Of a DNA stretch of 64,000 nt, positions 34,581 to 46,659 are shown piece by piece (positions within the stretch are counted from its first letter, which is position 1; each line of letters starts with the position of its first letter). Below the pieces are notes generated by a model, which saw only the letters and a program-made list of their open reading frames with translations, ran no database searches and was not told the origin of the DNA. The position numbers were made by a program, and so were the translations under genes. Location of the stretch: positions 17,674,047-17,738,046 of the forward strand of contig OX467087.1 of the NCBI GenBank assembly GCA_950106755.1. The letters run 5' to 3'. The DNA is from Climacium dendroides. Lineage: Eukaryota > Streptophyta > Bryopsida > Hypnales > Climaciaceae.

Positions 34581-35631
34581 CTAGATTCCAACTCCAACAT
34601 TTTTCATAATAAAAATTTGAAATGATAAATTGGTATGAATAATTATTTTCATTTCCTTTTCCAAGAAAAACTTTAGATAATATATTGTTTAACTTTCCAT
34701 TCATATTAAATTTTCCAAGGTTGACATTCTTTGAATTTACATACTTATTGCTTTTGAAATTATGCAGTTTTATCTTTGAGTTTAAATTCCAATATCCTTC
34801 AAATTTATTTCCTTTATATTCACTAATCTTTGGGTTTTCTTTAGAATAGACATCAACAAAAATATATTTATTAGTATGTTGTGTTTTTCTATTTGTAGAA
34901 TTTATAATACATAGTCCAATTTGATTTTTTAAATTCAAACCCCAATCATTGAATTTGTCTCCATTGTCTCGAATATTTTTTGCATAATTTTTCTTCATGT
35001 TCATATTGAAATTTATTAGTTGTAGATTTTTGTCACATATTTGAATCTTCTTTATTATGGAAATATATGATGTATTATCCAAATTGTTTTCCTTGATTAT
35101 TTTCATACACAACAATGGATTCTTTAATCTAATTATATTTTCAATATTTTCCTTTTCTTTAATATATGTATGTATACTTTGAAGAATTGCAAGGATTATT
35201 AACAAAATCAAATTCTTTGCCTTATATTGTTGTAAATTATTCTGAGTTTTTAATTTCTTTTTAAAAGCTTCAATATTAGATGTTGCATTCCTCAATGTAG
35301 TATTTATAATGTTAAATTTTCCTTTCAAATATTTCAATTCATTGCACATGAAAATTGTCACTTCTTTAATCTCATTCATCTTTTCTTTTTTTAATATTTC
35401 ATAATTTTTTAATTTATCTTCTTCCAATGTAATATCATTTATAAGAGCCTCATTTCTTTTGATGAGATTGTTCTTTTCGCATGTAACAATAGTAAGCTTA
35501 TAATTCAAATCTTCTACCTCCAATGATAATGCATCAAATTGCTTCATTAAATTATTTTCTCTCTCGCAATTCAACTTCCAATCTTCTTTTACAATAATTT
35601 TAAGCTTTCTTACTAAAATCATAACTCCCAC
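34519..35631 (-). CDS. Coiled-coil Asn/Lys-rich ORF, unrecognised
   Basis: This is a 370-residue uninterrupted ORF starting MGVMILVRKLKIIVK, in very AT-rich DNA. Residues 25-130 look coiled coil ('LSLEVEDLNYKLTIVTCEKN'). A hydrophobic stretch follows near residue 140 (LILLIILAILQSIHTYI), then Asn-rich text with 'WGLNLKNQIGLCIINS'. It resembles Gag-region coiled coils of plant Copia elements only loosely. An inverted copy of 'gaatgtgtagcatagcaagc' (35660-35700 versus 37785-37806) lies beside its start. It could be a chance ORF in AT-rich DNA, but its length argues for some coding origin. Confidence 0.35.
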   Translation of the reverse strand: MGVMILVRKLKIIVKEDWKLNCERENNLMKQFDALSLEVEDLNYKLTIVTCEKNNLIKRNEALINDITLEEDKLKNYEILKKEKMNEIKEVTIFMCNELKYLKGKFNIINTTLRNATSNIEAFKKKLKTQNNLQQYKAKNLILLIILAILQSIHTYIKEKENIENIIRLKNPLLCMKIIKENNLDNTSYISIIKKIQICDKNLQLINFNMNMKKNYAKNIRDNGDKFNDWGLNLKNQIGLCIINSTNRKTQHTNKYIFVDVYSKENPKISEYKGNKFEGYWNLNSKIKLHNFKSNKYVNSKNVNLGKFNMNGKLNNILSKVFLGKGNENNYSYQFIISNFYYEKCWSWNLEISPIIWDPGIFKRKEYFKN

Positions 35632-35699
35632 TGTAATATCACAAATGCTACCATTAATACTAGGGGCTTGTGCTTGCTATGCTACACATTCATTGTATC

Positions 35700-37785
35700 A
35701 CATATTAGTAAAAATTAAATATATTTGAATAGAATGAATGATAATGATGTCGATAAGTCTTTAAGATAATTATTTTAAATATTTTATAAAAATATTTTGA
35801 ATTATGCATATATAGAAATCATATTTTCATACAATGTGATATTACAGAAATAGAGTAGCAGTTTGCAATCACTTTTGTAATATCACTTTTTACAAAGAGT
35901 GATATTAAAGAGGATCCATAGAATGATATTATAGAGGTAGCAAATCCATTCTTCTCTTGGCTTTACACTTCTTTGCACTTCTATGATTTTGTGCTTTTGT
36001 GAGCTTTGAGCTTTCATGATTTCAATTTTCTATTGCTACTACCAAATGATTTTGAGAAATTTATTTAATTGAAGCGATTTTGGATTCCACAACAATTAAG
36101 TTGTTCACAAAGTTTTTGAGATTTATAAGTTTTTCTTTTCAATTCTTCAATTTGGGTTGCCATTTTTTGTAACAATGGAGTCAAATTTCTAATGCATTTT
36201 AATGTATGTGTATCTTCTTGTAGAACGTGAGAATTTTGGAAGGATTTTTATTAATAGTGTTGAATCCAATTTTGGTGTCAAACTACAGGTTTTTAGCTTG
36301 TTGGTTAAATGAAGAGTTGCAAAAAGAACATTGTTGAGCTAATCAAGTGTGAATGAGTATGTAGTGCATTGGAAGGTTGCCTAATAGGATCCATAGGGTT
36401 GAGTTCTTGTTGTTGCCCCTTGCTATTTAGGATTTGAAGCGTTGGAGTTGTATGGTATTTGTGCTTTCCAAGTTGGTCATTCTTGGCACCCACTGTTGAG
36501 AGTCCAGTGCGAGTCCAGCCTCCAAGTCGGCTGTATTTGTTATTTCGTTGTGCAATTAATACAAATCGGAGTTGAGTTGCCTATTTTGGAGTATTGTGTG
36601 TGTTAAATTGTTTTGTATGCCGAGTTTGTCGAATTGTTATGTATGAATTTAATTATGTGTAGTACTAATTGGAGTTGAATTTGCATGTATGGAATTTGAC
36701 TGAATTGGAATTGATAGAATTGTTTATGGCTGAATTTGTGTGATGAATTGTGCTTTGACTGTGTTATGATTTAATTAAATCAATTTGGTATTTGTGTTTA
36801 GTGTGAAATTTGTATGCCAATTTGAATTGTTAAGATTGATAGGGTATGAGTACAGTTGGGTGTGTCGTTGTAGTTTTTTTAATTGCCTGAATTGTAATAA
36901 GAATCCACCTAATTGGAATGTGAATGTTGGTAGTGATTATCAATGGGTGAAATGAGTTATTAAGATTTTTGAGAGAACTAAATTAGTGTCTTGCTAAATG
37001 ATTGAGAGTTTGGATTTAATTCCTATTAGAAGTTGATTGATAGTGCCTTACAATGAAAGTGGAACAGTTTATGTGGACTATTGAGTTAGTTGTGAGTAAG
37101 ATATAGTATCAAGGTGAATCTGTCCATTTTGGATAATATAAAATTAGCAAGAAGTGGTGAAGCATTTGCCGAGATGGAATTAGATGATGGTGAATGTAAG
37201 GAATTCCAAGTTGGTAAGGATTGAATGCCAGTTTATTGCTGAGAAGAAATACCAAGTCGGCTGCTATGAAGATTCAAGCCCAGTTGGAAGTCGATAAGTC
37301 CCTGTGTGCTGAAAATTGATTAACCAGTTGGTGAGAAGAATCCAAGTTGGAATCAATAAAAGAAATAAAGAGCCAACTTGAGAGATAACTCCATCCTAAC
37401 CCTTGTAGCCTTTAAGAGTGGAGTGTAGAATGCAATTAGGCTTAGAGTGAGAAAATGTTATTTGAAATATTTAAGTTGTGCCACCGAATAGGATATTGAA
37501 CAACTAATCGTAAATCCTATTTGACATTCTCCCTAGGAACGAATTTAAATACTATTAGATAGTTTTAAGAAATTATAAATTATCTCAACTTACACTTCTA
37601 TAGTATTTACCATTGCATATGTTTCATTCATCATTCAATAAATTTCTATTGTACATTTCAATATATGCTTATTTATAAAAAAAAATTATACAAAGATTTT
37701 AGTCATTTTTATTTGAAGATTTATTGAAATTTTTGTTTTGCATTCTATCTAATACATAATTTTTTTTATAAAATTCTAAGAATGA
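35700..37785. other. AT-rich region without recognisable gene
   Basis: The phrase 'ccaagtcggctg' occurs near 36530 and 37250, and 'ccaagttgg' recurs. Probably the inside of a decayed retroelement. No protein domain was seen. Confidence 0.35.
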
Positions 37786-37799
37786 ATGTGTAGCATAGC

Positions 37800-38430
37800 A
37801 AGCGCCAAACGCTAGGGAGGCCATTGCTAGGTTGTATAATTAGGATTTTACTTATTGCCTTATAATAATTTAATTGATTGATTAAATATATAGAATCCTT
37901 TTTATCTCAAGTAATATGCTACAATTTCTACAACAACATTCTTTTATAAGTTTCCAATTACTCAAAGTCACCAAGTCTTTTCAAATCAATCTCTTTATTT
38001 TCTAATGTCACAATCACATCATAGTTTCCAAAACACATTTCATTATTTCAACAATATCACCACATTATCTTAATTCTCCAATCATTAAACAAACTAATAA
38101 TTTACTTCCTCTCATAGGAAGGAGCTCCAGCCTCTCTCACATGAAAACTAATTCAATTGGCATTTGATCCTACTCTTGTATCTTTTACAATTGGTTGCAA
38201 CGTTTCAACTTTGTCTTTTCTAATCTACCAATTAGTTTATATCCTTACAAAATTCACCAATCAAAAACTAATTGACATTAGGAACATATTTACACTATAT
38301 TCACTTTTCTATTGATAATTATTCTATATTTAACCATCATTCTACCAATTGGACAAATTCTACCACTTTTACATACTACATGTACTTCCAAATTTCTTAT
38401 AATCCGCTTCAAGGTATTTGTCTAACTCTC
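37800..38430 (+). repeat. Diverged direct repeat, right copy (old LTR?)
   Basis: Partner of 33680-34580, with 'gctagggaggcc' near 37813 and 'aggaaggagctccagc' near 38117. Confidence 0.4.
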
Positions 38431-38665
38431 AATTGCCATAGCATGGGGGTGCGGTAGTCATCATTAGCATTTGGATTAAAAGAAGTAGGCATAGAAGGAT
38501 TTTGTGCATTTAGAACAAAAGAACTTGGACTAGAAGGGTTTTGAACCAAAGAACTTGGAACAATTGTTTTAACTCTTGATGACGTTGGCAACCTTGGTGC
38601 ATTAGGAGGTTAATCACTGTGGCGTGTGCTGGGCTCTTCATCTCTTGTCTCAAAATTAGCCATTT
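38420..38665 (-). pseudogene. Short degenerate coding fragment
   Basis: The minus strand reads MANFETRDEEPSTRHSD, a stop, then 'PPNAPRLPTSSRVKTIVPSS' and 'NPSSPSSFVLNAQNPSMPTS'. One stop breaks an otherwise open Pro/Ser-rich start. It may be the first exon of a transposon or host gene. Unrecognised. Confidence 0.3.
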
Positions 38666-39351
38666 CACTGACTCCTTAGCTTTCACCTCGCCAAACCAAC
38701 CACCTCTCCAAGGTCTTTGAAACAAACAAAATCTCAAAATTCCATTCAACTTCTACACTTTCAAGCCAACTCTTGCTTGATCGCCATCAAAATCACTAGC
38801 CTTGGCTCTATTTCACACAAATGTCTATAATAATAATAATCTTAGAGAACTTCTATGAAACCGTAGCTGCACCCATCCAAAGACAACTTTGGCAACGCCC
38901 TTGTATCCTACAAAGAAAAAACCATCACTAATTTAATCCTAATTTTTAGAAAAACCAAACTTATTCTCAATTGAAAGAAAAAACCAAAATGGATTTTTTT
39001 TAACGCACATTGTTCTAAACCGAGCATTGAATAACTAGAACTAGACGGACATTGCAAGAGAGGCACAAAGCATTGGAGAGGGGATGGAAGTTATTTATGG
39101 CGGGTAGAGCTTCAACTTCAGCAGAAACAACTGAAGGGGGGCATTGCATGCGTGCTCGCAAAGAGTAAGGTAACAGGTCCAGAAATCACCCACCTAAGAG
39201 CTGAAACTGAATTTTGGGGATGCAAAGCTTCTTGAAATAATTGGTAAATTTCCTTGAGAGACAAGTGGAATTGGCATCTAATCCAAGTCGTTTCATATTT
39301 TTGGGAGCTTTGTGGAATTAGTTATAAAATTTTGAAGTTGAAATGGCATAG

Positions 39352-39466
39352 GGCTCTAAAATCACCCACCTCCTAAAATGTACACAATTTGTACATTGTT
39401 AAAGGCTATGAGAAAGCAACATGTATGCATAGTGTACATTTTGAGGATGTGGGTGGTTTTAGAGCC
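39352..39466. mobile_element. Small palindromic MITE (about 115 bp)
   Basis: The left end GGCTCTAAAATCACCCACCT and the right end, ending GGTGGTTTTAGAGCC, form inverted repeats of about 34 bp. 'AAAATGTACAC' occurs at the inner border on both sides. A related 'aaatcacccacctaa' lies near 39183. No target duplication could be fixed. Confidence 0.65.
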
Positions 39467-39774
39467 TGTGCAATTTTAGAGCCTATTACATTACTGCAAT
39501 AGGAGCTGCTGCCAAGCTTTTGTAGTATGGTGGTTTGAGGAAATGTGGAAAAAAATTTAGAAATTTTTACTATGTAGATTGCAAGATATTAGCATTTGAT
39601 GTGATAAAAATCCTTTTTTTTTACCTTGCCAAAAATTGGGCAATTGCACTTTACAAGGTCACATTTGTATGCGTACTCGCAAAGAGTGCTGCAATAGGAG
39701 CTGCAAAAGAAGCTGCTTAATGTATAGACAGGATTATGCAACGGCCTAATTTGCTCATGTGTAAGGGTGGGTTT

Positions 39775-39905
39775 ATTTTGTGCCTAAGGCCGGATGGAAG
39801 GCCGGCCAGATTTGCCTTCAATCTGGCCCCAGTTTTTCCATCCGGCCCTAGTTAATGTAAACCCTTTGGGCCAGATTCTAGGGCCGGATTTCCAATTCAT
39901 GTGCT
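39775..39905. repeat. GGCCGG-rich dispersed repeat, copy a
   Basis: GGCCGGAT, GGCCGGCC and CCGGCCC words in GC-rich text within AT-rich DNA. A related copy in reverse orientation lies at 53518-53766. Both share 'tttat' next to the outer GGCCGG. Perhaps a MITE. Confidence 0.45.
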
Positions 39906-39959
39906 CTTGGATTTCCTCAATTCTCAATTAAAAAAATATATCAAAATATGCATGTTTAC

Positions 39960-40750
39960 CTTTTTTTTTTTTTAGATTTTGTATTCCAATACTAGAATTT
40001 CCATTCCAGTACCAAAAACCTATGGTCAATTTTAAAATAGAGGGTATAGCAATTACCTCTATCATTTTGTAAATGTTGTTGAAAATTATATAAACAAAAA
40101 TTCAAATTGATTTTTGTTTGACACATGATCCCTTTGTTTAAATATGTTCAGTATCTTGCATACTGACATACAATCAAGTCTGTTTATGTTTAAACATGAC
40201 ATTTATTTAAATTAATTTATGCCCAAAACTAATCCGTAATTAAGACGTTAACCTGTATTTAGATTGTTAGGTTATCTATTGTTCATATCCTTTTCAAAAT
40301 AGCCCCCATATCCGGGCTATAGGTACTGCATAAGTAGTAAAGCAGTCCTGGCCAATCAATCATTGATTCTCCCTTTAATGACCAAGTATGCGTCATCAAG
40401 TTGTGCGGCTCTGATGACCCACATACTGAAATAATTTCTTGAACATACCCGGTAGTACACTTCATATCCTTGCTCATCAAGGTTAGGTCTATCATGACTG
40501 GACGGGTCTTCGTCCTGTTCCAAATTAAAAGATGTTTGTCCCATTCAACAAAGACAGAGAGAGTTTTTTTACTGCATTTTTTTGTTACACTTTCTCTGGA
40601 CCTACTTGTCCTTGGGCTAATGTGACTGAGATTGACGGAGAGAAGAACACCCGACCACAAGGATTAGTGCTGTCGGAGTAATTTTAGCCAGACTTTAGCA
40701 AAGTTGCTTTGGCCTGTTTCTTTTGTCCCTGAAAGCTAAACCTGAGATAC
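39960..40750 (+). repeat. Left long terminal repeat of the 40-52 kb retroelement
   Basis: About 790 bp, starting with a T-run and ending 'gctaaacctgagatac'. It is nearly identical to 44537-45030 joined to 51484-51794. It keeps the uninterrupted site GAACATACCCGG at 40441 where CACTA-2 sits in the other copy. Confidence 0.85.
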
Positions 40751-40772
40751 CTTCTTGCAAGAACTGTAGGGG

Positions 40773-42137
40773 TTGCTAATGCAAATACTTGTTGATGATG
40801 AAGTCGACCTTAACAAAGCAAAAAAGAACACGACCATTGTGGAAGTGGCCATCTGGCATGTAAACAATCAAACGGAGGATTGTAGTTCCGCCTTGTCTCA
40901 ACTATTGATCCCTAATGAGGGTACGTTTAGCCATCCTTACCTAACCAATCTTGCAATCGACGATGCGTAGAAAGTTGCCTTAGAAGATTTGCAGGAGACT
41001 ATCGTCTCTACTCAGATCGAAAAAGATCAGGAGACTCTGATTGCATCCGAACGCCACCTCGTTGTGCCGTATGTGCCACCTAGAGCTATTGAGGATCAAA
41101 TGAGTTCTAAAGGGCATCGAGTTTGGGCTACTGGCAATGTCAATTCTCTTGCTCTGATTCCTACGTCTACTTGGCGGATCTGGAGTGGTCTGCAAAAATC
41201 AGACCTAGATGAATGCAAAGAGGTCGCCTTGCATGGCAAGTGACTAATAGCCAACGGACATAATTTAGTGAATGCGTTCGCACTATATGGCTATGATCAC
41301 AGCAAGTGCTCAGTCACTTCTGTAAAACTACATATTAAATTGGAAGTACCGACTGCCAATGACCGACGAGATAAACACCCGCAGGAAATGTGGAATGTCC
41401 ACAGGCCCTACTTGAGATGCACATGCCACCCGAAATCCAACAATGGTTGTAACGGGTCATTTATTTGGTGGGATTATGCGGTGTGGTACATGGTAAACCA
41501 CCTAGAAAAATTCTTCCCGGATGACTCCTTCCCTTCTCTCAAGGCAAAATATATTGCGTTTTTAATTTGGATGCAAGGAGCAGGTCGCACGGCAGTTCTA
41601 TGCCAGATTGCATTCTCCCAAATGCGCACATGGATGTACACCGGGGCGATACAATTTGCCAACAATCCTACGGGGAAATTCCTAGCTGAACTCTTTGATC
41701 TCCCTGGTTCGAGACAGATAGAGCATATGCTAAAACTAGAAGCTTTTTCTATTGCTAATCCTAGGACTCCTTCTAACGCACCTCCTTCCAAGAGGCAAAA
41801 AATCAATTTGAATACGCCTCCTAGCAACAACAGACAACCCCATAATGGAGGGTACAGTCGCGGTAGGGGTTCTTATACTCGTGGACGAGGCTCTAGTACT
41901 GGTAGGGGTAACGCCAATCAACATTATAGATATAATGCCCCCACCAATAACTCAGCATTTCAATACTTCCCGGCGACCCCCTGGACGGATCAAACTCCGG
42001 TCTTTCGTAACCCGCTGAGTATCGAGCCAACTGCTATGTCCGGGTCCAGATCAGCACCCCCTACTGCTTCTCTAATAATTCAGGAGATTGGTACTTCTCC
42101 ATTGCGAGGCAAGACATTGAGCTTTGATGACAACTAG
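40773..42137 (+). pseudogene. Gag-like Arg/Gly-rich protein of the retroelement
   Basis: In-frame text from MLMQILVDDEVDLNKAK is broken by TAG at 40969 and a stop near 41241. It then runs open from 41268 to 42137 (289 residues). That part has 'RPYLRCTCHPKSNNGCNGSF', 'KAKYIAFLIWMQGAGRTAVL' and 'FLAELFDLPGSRQIEHMLKL'. Near residues 195-222 comes an RGRG region ('SRGRGSYTRGRGSSTGRGN') of the RNA-binding RGG type, then a Pro/Ser-rich tail. Position before the RT and the RGG box suggest a nucleocapsid-like role, inferred from context only. Confidence 0.5.
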
Positions 42138-42247
42138 GTCCAGTTATTCTTCTTGACTTCTTACAGTTTTGTTGACTGTATGATGAACAAATGTTCGACG
42201 TATATTATGTAAAGACTTGCTAGGCTGAAATATTCTTAGGAAGCATA

Positions 42248-44320
42248 GTGAAAGCAAACCACTCGGATATATTATTGTCACTTATCCATGCCGTGCGCTG
42301 GAATGGATTAATCTACGTTCTATTTTCATTGAATCTCTTGTTAAATTTGATTGTGAGGAACTTGTTCCAGTTGTGGCAGACGTTAGATTTGCCTGGCGTT
42401 ACTATGAAAATTTGTCGACGGTTTTTTATAAACGAGTAGAAGTTTTCAAAAAAAATTCCTTTGCACAGTTACTGGACTCATGTGACGAATGTGCATGCCT
42501 GAAGGTTCATATATTTGCTAAGTTCCTTGACAATAAAACGTTGGAGGAAACTTCGGGTCATACCAAAATCCAAGTACATGTGAGGACGATGGACGTTACA
42601 ATTATACAACATGCAAGTTTACGAGCTGCACTCAATATGGGTTTGAACCACATCCCTTATAAACCGACCAACATCTCTATGAGTATAGCTACGGCTCTAG
42701 ACGCTTACACACAGTTTGCACAAATTTTGAAGTTAGAGAGTATTGGATTCCCAATTGCCGAAACGACCGAATGGGTACGTACAGTCTGTCTTGAACAACT
42801 TAAGACTGCGGCCAAAACTAACAAATACGGTCTTAGGACTTCAAGTCCTGATTTACTATAATTCTGTTGCGTAAAGGATGAGATCAGTTGGATTACTGCT
42901 AGATTTTACTATGCCGGACTTGATAAGGCAGTAAATGATGTTTGCTTTATTTGCATTAGACATATTCGACTGATGGCTCTTGAACGGCTCTCAAGCCCAG
43001 AGTTTACCCCATGCAAAATCGATAATTGTTGGATACCTCAGGCCACGATTCTCGATAACATCGCAAGAGAGATTGTGGACCTAGTTCCTCAATTGAGTAT
43101 CCCTTTTCGAGCCCTACTGTACCTGATGGCCACATACAAAATACATAAAAATAAGTATCGATGGCTTACAAATGCATTCAGAACCGTATTTTCAAATATA
43201 GCCCACTTGCTCACTATCGCAACCATGGAAATTCTTGAACAAGTGAAACAATGGGCACAGATAACAGTCTCTGGTTATGCCAAATTTCTGAGCTACCAAA
43301 CATCAATCTTTTGGCTAGTCAACTCTTCTGTCAAAGTTGCTCTCAACTTTCCAGAAAAAATATATGATGTCTTTATTGCGGATATCCCGCTGCTATGAAT
43401 CTATTCCACTTAAGGGACATGACAACTTAGTGGATGCCATGGTACACATCATCAAAATTGGTTTCCGACAAGTAAAGGTTATACACCCAAGGTCTTCCCT
43501 ACTGATATGGATTCGCACGGATTCAAAAGGACAAGCTGCAAAGGCTGTTTTTTCTACAAGTTGCCCTATTTACGGGACCTGGTTCCCTTTGAATGAAGCA
43601 CAGATCATCAACTTACATAAATGGCTAATGCAAAACTGTTACATCGCCCTTGGTGATCGTGAGTTTGGAAGCAGCTGTTAGGAATCCCTATGGGATTCTC
43701 GTGCTCACCTCTCTGGTGCAATTTATACCTGATGCATTATGAGATTAATTTTATCCAAAGATTGGCACGTCTTGGACAAATTGATATAATGGCAAAGTTC
43801 CATAAAGCTTTTCGATACATAGACGACCTCTACTAGATAAATTCCATCACGCCTATGGAATTCCTATTGCCCACACAAGAACGACTTGCGGATAATCCAT
43901 TTTGGATCTACCCATTGAATGTTCTAGAGATCAAGTCTGAGATCATGAAAACTGCACCTTCTGATTCTTCACAAGGAATACTAGCCAATTTCATGAACAT
44001 CCAAATTGCCATTTCTGAAAACCAAACTGGTTCTTACACCTTGCAGAAATTTGACAAGAGAAGAGCATTACCGTTCCAATACACACAATATATCAAGTTT
44101 AGATCAAATCGACCGATCAAACAAAGCTACAACATTGCGGTTTCTTAAACGGTCCCGATCTTATTTGTTTCAAGCACAGCTGAAGCAGCTACAAACGAGA
44201 TCGCACTCCTCATCAAGACCCTGATGGATAACAAGTTCCTTGGAGATCGTCTAAGACAAACAATTAGACAATTTTTGGCTTTAAACACGTTCCCTGAACT
44301 AAAGTTTGATATCTAGATTC
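42248..44320 (+). pseudogene. Atypical reverse transcriptase (Penelope-like type?), degenerate
   Basis: Coding blocks in shifting frames are 42373-42861, 42973-43398, 43385-43660, then 43666-43835 and 43855-44148. Motifs in order: 'LMATYKIHKNKYRWLTNAFR' (like the KIHK block of Penelope-type RTs), ISRCYESIPLKGHDNL (motif A position), VWKQLLGIPMGFSCSPLWCN (motif B) and AFRYIDDLY (catalytic YxDD motif C), followed by 'NPFWIYPLNVLEIKSE'. Stops occur at 42859, 43396 and right after YIDDLY at 43834, and a frame change near 43665. GIPMG-SP and RYIDDL exclude Copia and Gypsy types. Group or Penelope-like RTs fit better. The exact clade is not established. Confidence 0.6.
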
Positions 44321-44536
44321 TTATCCAATTTCTGGATGCAAATCCAACGTCCAGTTGACTCATCAATATGCTAGACTAGATAGTCCGACTATTGGCTTAC
44401 CATAGCCTAGAAAAAAAGAAACTGCAATAGGTATACTTCTTACCAACAAGATAACAGAGGCCTGGAATGCACCTCAATAAGAAGGTACTTCAGGTACTCT
44501 TATTGAGGCTTTGCACTTCCAAGGGTGGAGGCGGGG

Positions 44537-45030
44537 TTTTTTTTTTTTTTTTTTCTAGATTTTGTATTCCAGTACTAGAATTTCCATTCCAGTACCAAAA
44601 ACCTATGGTCAATTTTAAAATAGAGGGTATAGCAATTACCTCTATCATTTTGTAAATGTTGTTGAAAATTATATAAACAAAAATTCAAATTGATTTTTGT
44701 TTGACACATGATCCCTTTGTTTAAATATGTTCAGTATCTTGCATACTGACATACAATCAAGTCTGTTTATGTTTAAACATGACATTTATTTAAATTAATT
44801 TATGCCCAAAACTAATCCGTAATTAAGACGTTAACCTGTACTTAGATTGTCAGGTTATCTGTTGTTCATATCCTTTTCAAAATAGCCCCCATATCTGGGC
44901 TACAAGTACTGCATAAGTAGTAAAGCAGTCCTAGTCAATCAATCATTGATTCTCCCTTTAATGACCAAGTATGCATCATCAAGTTGTGCGGCTCTGATGA
45001 CCCACATACTGAAATAATTTCTTGAACATA
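44537..45030 (+). repeat. Right terminal repeat of the retroelement, first part
   Basis: Begins with a T-run after a purine tract, then matches 39960-40446. It is interrupted at GAACATA by CACTA-2. Confidence 0.85.
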
Positions 45031-45379
45031 CACTAGAAGAAATCGGGGTTTTTTGCAACTACAGTTAGCAACTGGTTTTAGAGTTGCGAAGGACATTTGC
45101 GACTAGGTGATAATTTGGAGCCTGTAGTCACAGTGGACAAGTTGTACGAGTTGCAGAAGAATTGTAAGTGCACGTCATATCGGACGATTTTCTGTGAAAC
45201 TTCATCCTGCATATCTTTTGACAAGATATGCATTGTCGTGTGAAACTAATGAATTCAAAATTCACTGCTCAACTACTTCTTTATAATTAATGTACTTGGT
45301 TTAAATTTGAACTTTGCGATTCTTTTCAACTGTAATGTGTGATGGTATACAACCTATGTGTGACTAGTATGCCACTGAT

Positions 45380-46075
45380 TTGCAACCTATATATAACTCA
45401 TTTACAACGTATATGCAACTAGTATGCGACTCATTTTGCAACTACTATGCAACTAATTTTGCAATCTACATCCAACTAGTATGCAACTCATTTTCTAGCT
45501 TGAATGTAACTAATATCCAATTGTTTTTACAACTAACATCCAACTCTTTTTACAATTTGCATGCAACTAATATCCAACTCATTGGGCAATCTATATGCAT
45601 TCAATATGCAACTACTGTGCAACTCAATTTGCAACCTACATGCAACTACTATGCAACTCAATTTGCAACCTATATGCAACTACTATGCAACTCATTTTGC
45701 AACCTATATGCAACTACTATGCAACTCATTTTGCAACCTACATGCAACCCCTTTTGCAACCTATATGAAACTAGTATGCAACTTTTTCTAAACCTACTAT
45801 GCAACTCATTTTGCAACTCTTTTGCAACTCAATTTACAACTCATTTGCAACTTATATGCAATTACTTCTCAACATTTATATATTATTATTATTTTGCAAC
45901 ACAAGTGCAACTCATATACAACTACTGTACAACTAACTCTCAATTTTTTATATATTCCACATGCAACTAGTATGCAACTGTTTTTACCATTGATTTAGTA
46001 CATAACTACTATGCAACTACTATATATCTTATATGCAACTAATTTCCACCATTTGCAACCTATATGCAATTAAAG
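45380..46075 (+). repeat. CACTA-2 left subterminal array of (A)TGCAACT words
   Basis: Dozens of copies of TATGCAACTA / TTTGCAACCTA, spaced irregularly at about 10-20 bp. The open frames across it (45380-45970) read CNSF/CNYYAT and are by-products of the repeat. Confidence 0.9.
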
Positions 46076-46659
46076 GAGTGACTAGTTAACTACATAATTA
46101 GTTTGTAACTTAACTATTACAAGCCAACAAAGACAAAGACAATCATTTTTTACACAAAGCAATAGAAAACACAATAGAGATAGAGACAATTATTGTTCAC
46201 ACAAAACAATACAAAATCCATATATATTAGACAAATATGTACATTGCTAGTCCAAAAAACATAGTTACTAATTCACTTATCATTACATGCAATAATGACT
46301 ATGAATCGCTCATCCCATATGGTATTAGCTCCTACAATGTCCTTCAACTTTAATTGGTTTTTTGTTGGATTAAGATACATCAAGTCCATAAAATCACTTG
46401 GCGTATGTGCAATATCGAGCTTATATCACCCTCGTGGTATAGATTTTGTATAATAAAAAACTTCTCATCCGATACCAATGACATATCCAACTGCCACAAC
46501 TTGTCCAGGTGTTGCTAGATTTAGAAGGAAAACATGCTGGCCAATTGAAAACTGTAGTTGTTCACAATACAAAACAAAACATTAATGAGCAAACATAAAT
46601 ATATATAAATAAATATGTATACATCAACAATTTAGCTAACTTTAACATATAATATATAA

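Larger units (their letters stand above)
40751..44536 (+). mobile_element. Internal region of a terminal-repeat retroelement
   Basis: Lies between two long direct repeats. It encodes a Gag-like Arg/Gly protein and then a reverse transcriptase, both with stops. A purine-rich tract (AAGGGTGGAGGCGGGG, 44520-44535) sits directly before the right repeat, as a polypurine tract would. No integrase, protease or GIY-YIG domain was seen. Confidence 0.65.

Noticed and set aside
45380..45970. 196-residue ORF rich in Cys/Asn/Thr/Tyr
   Set aside because: It is a translation of the GCAACTA subterminal array of CACTA-2. The repeat unit keeps frames open by chance.
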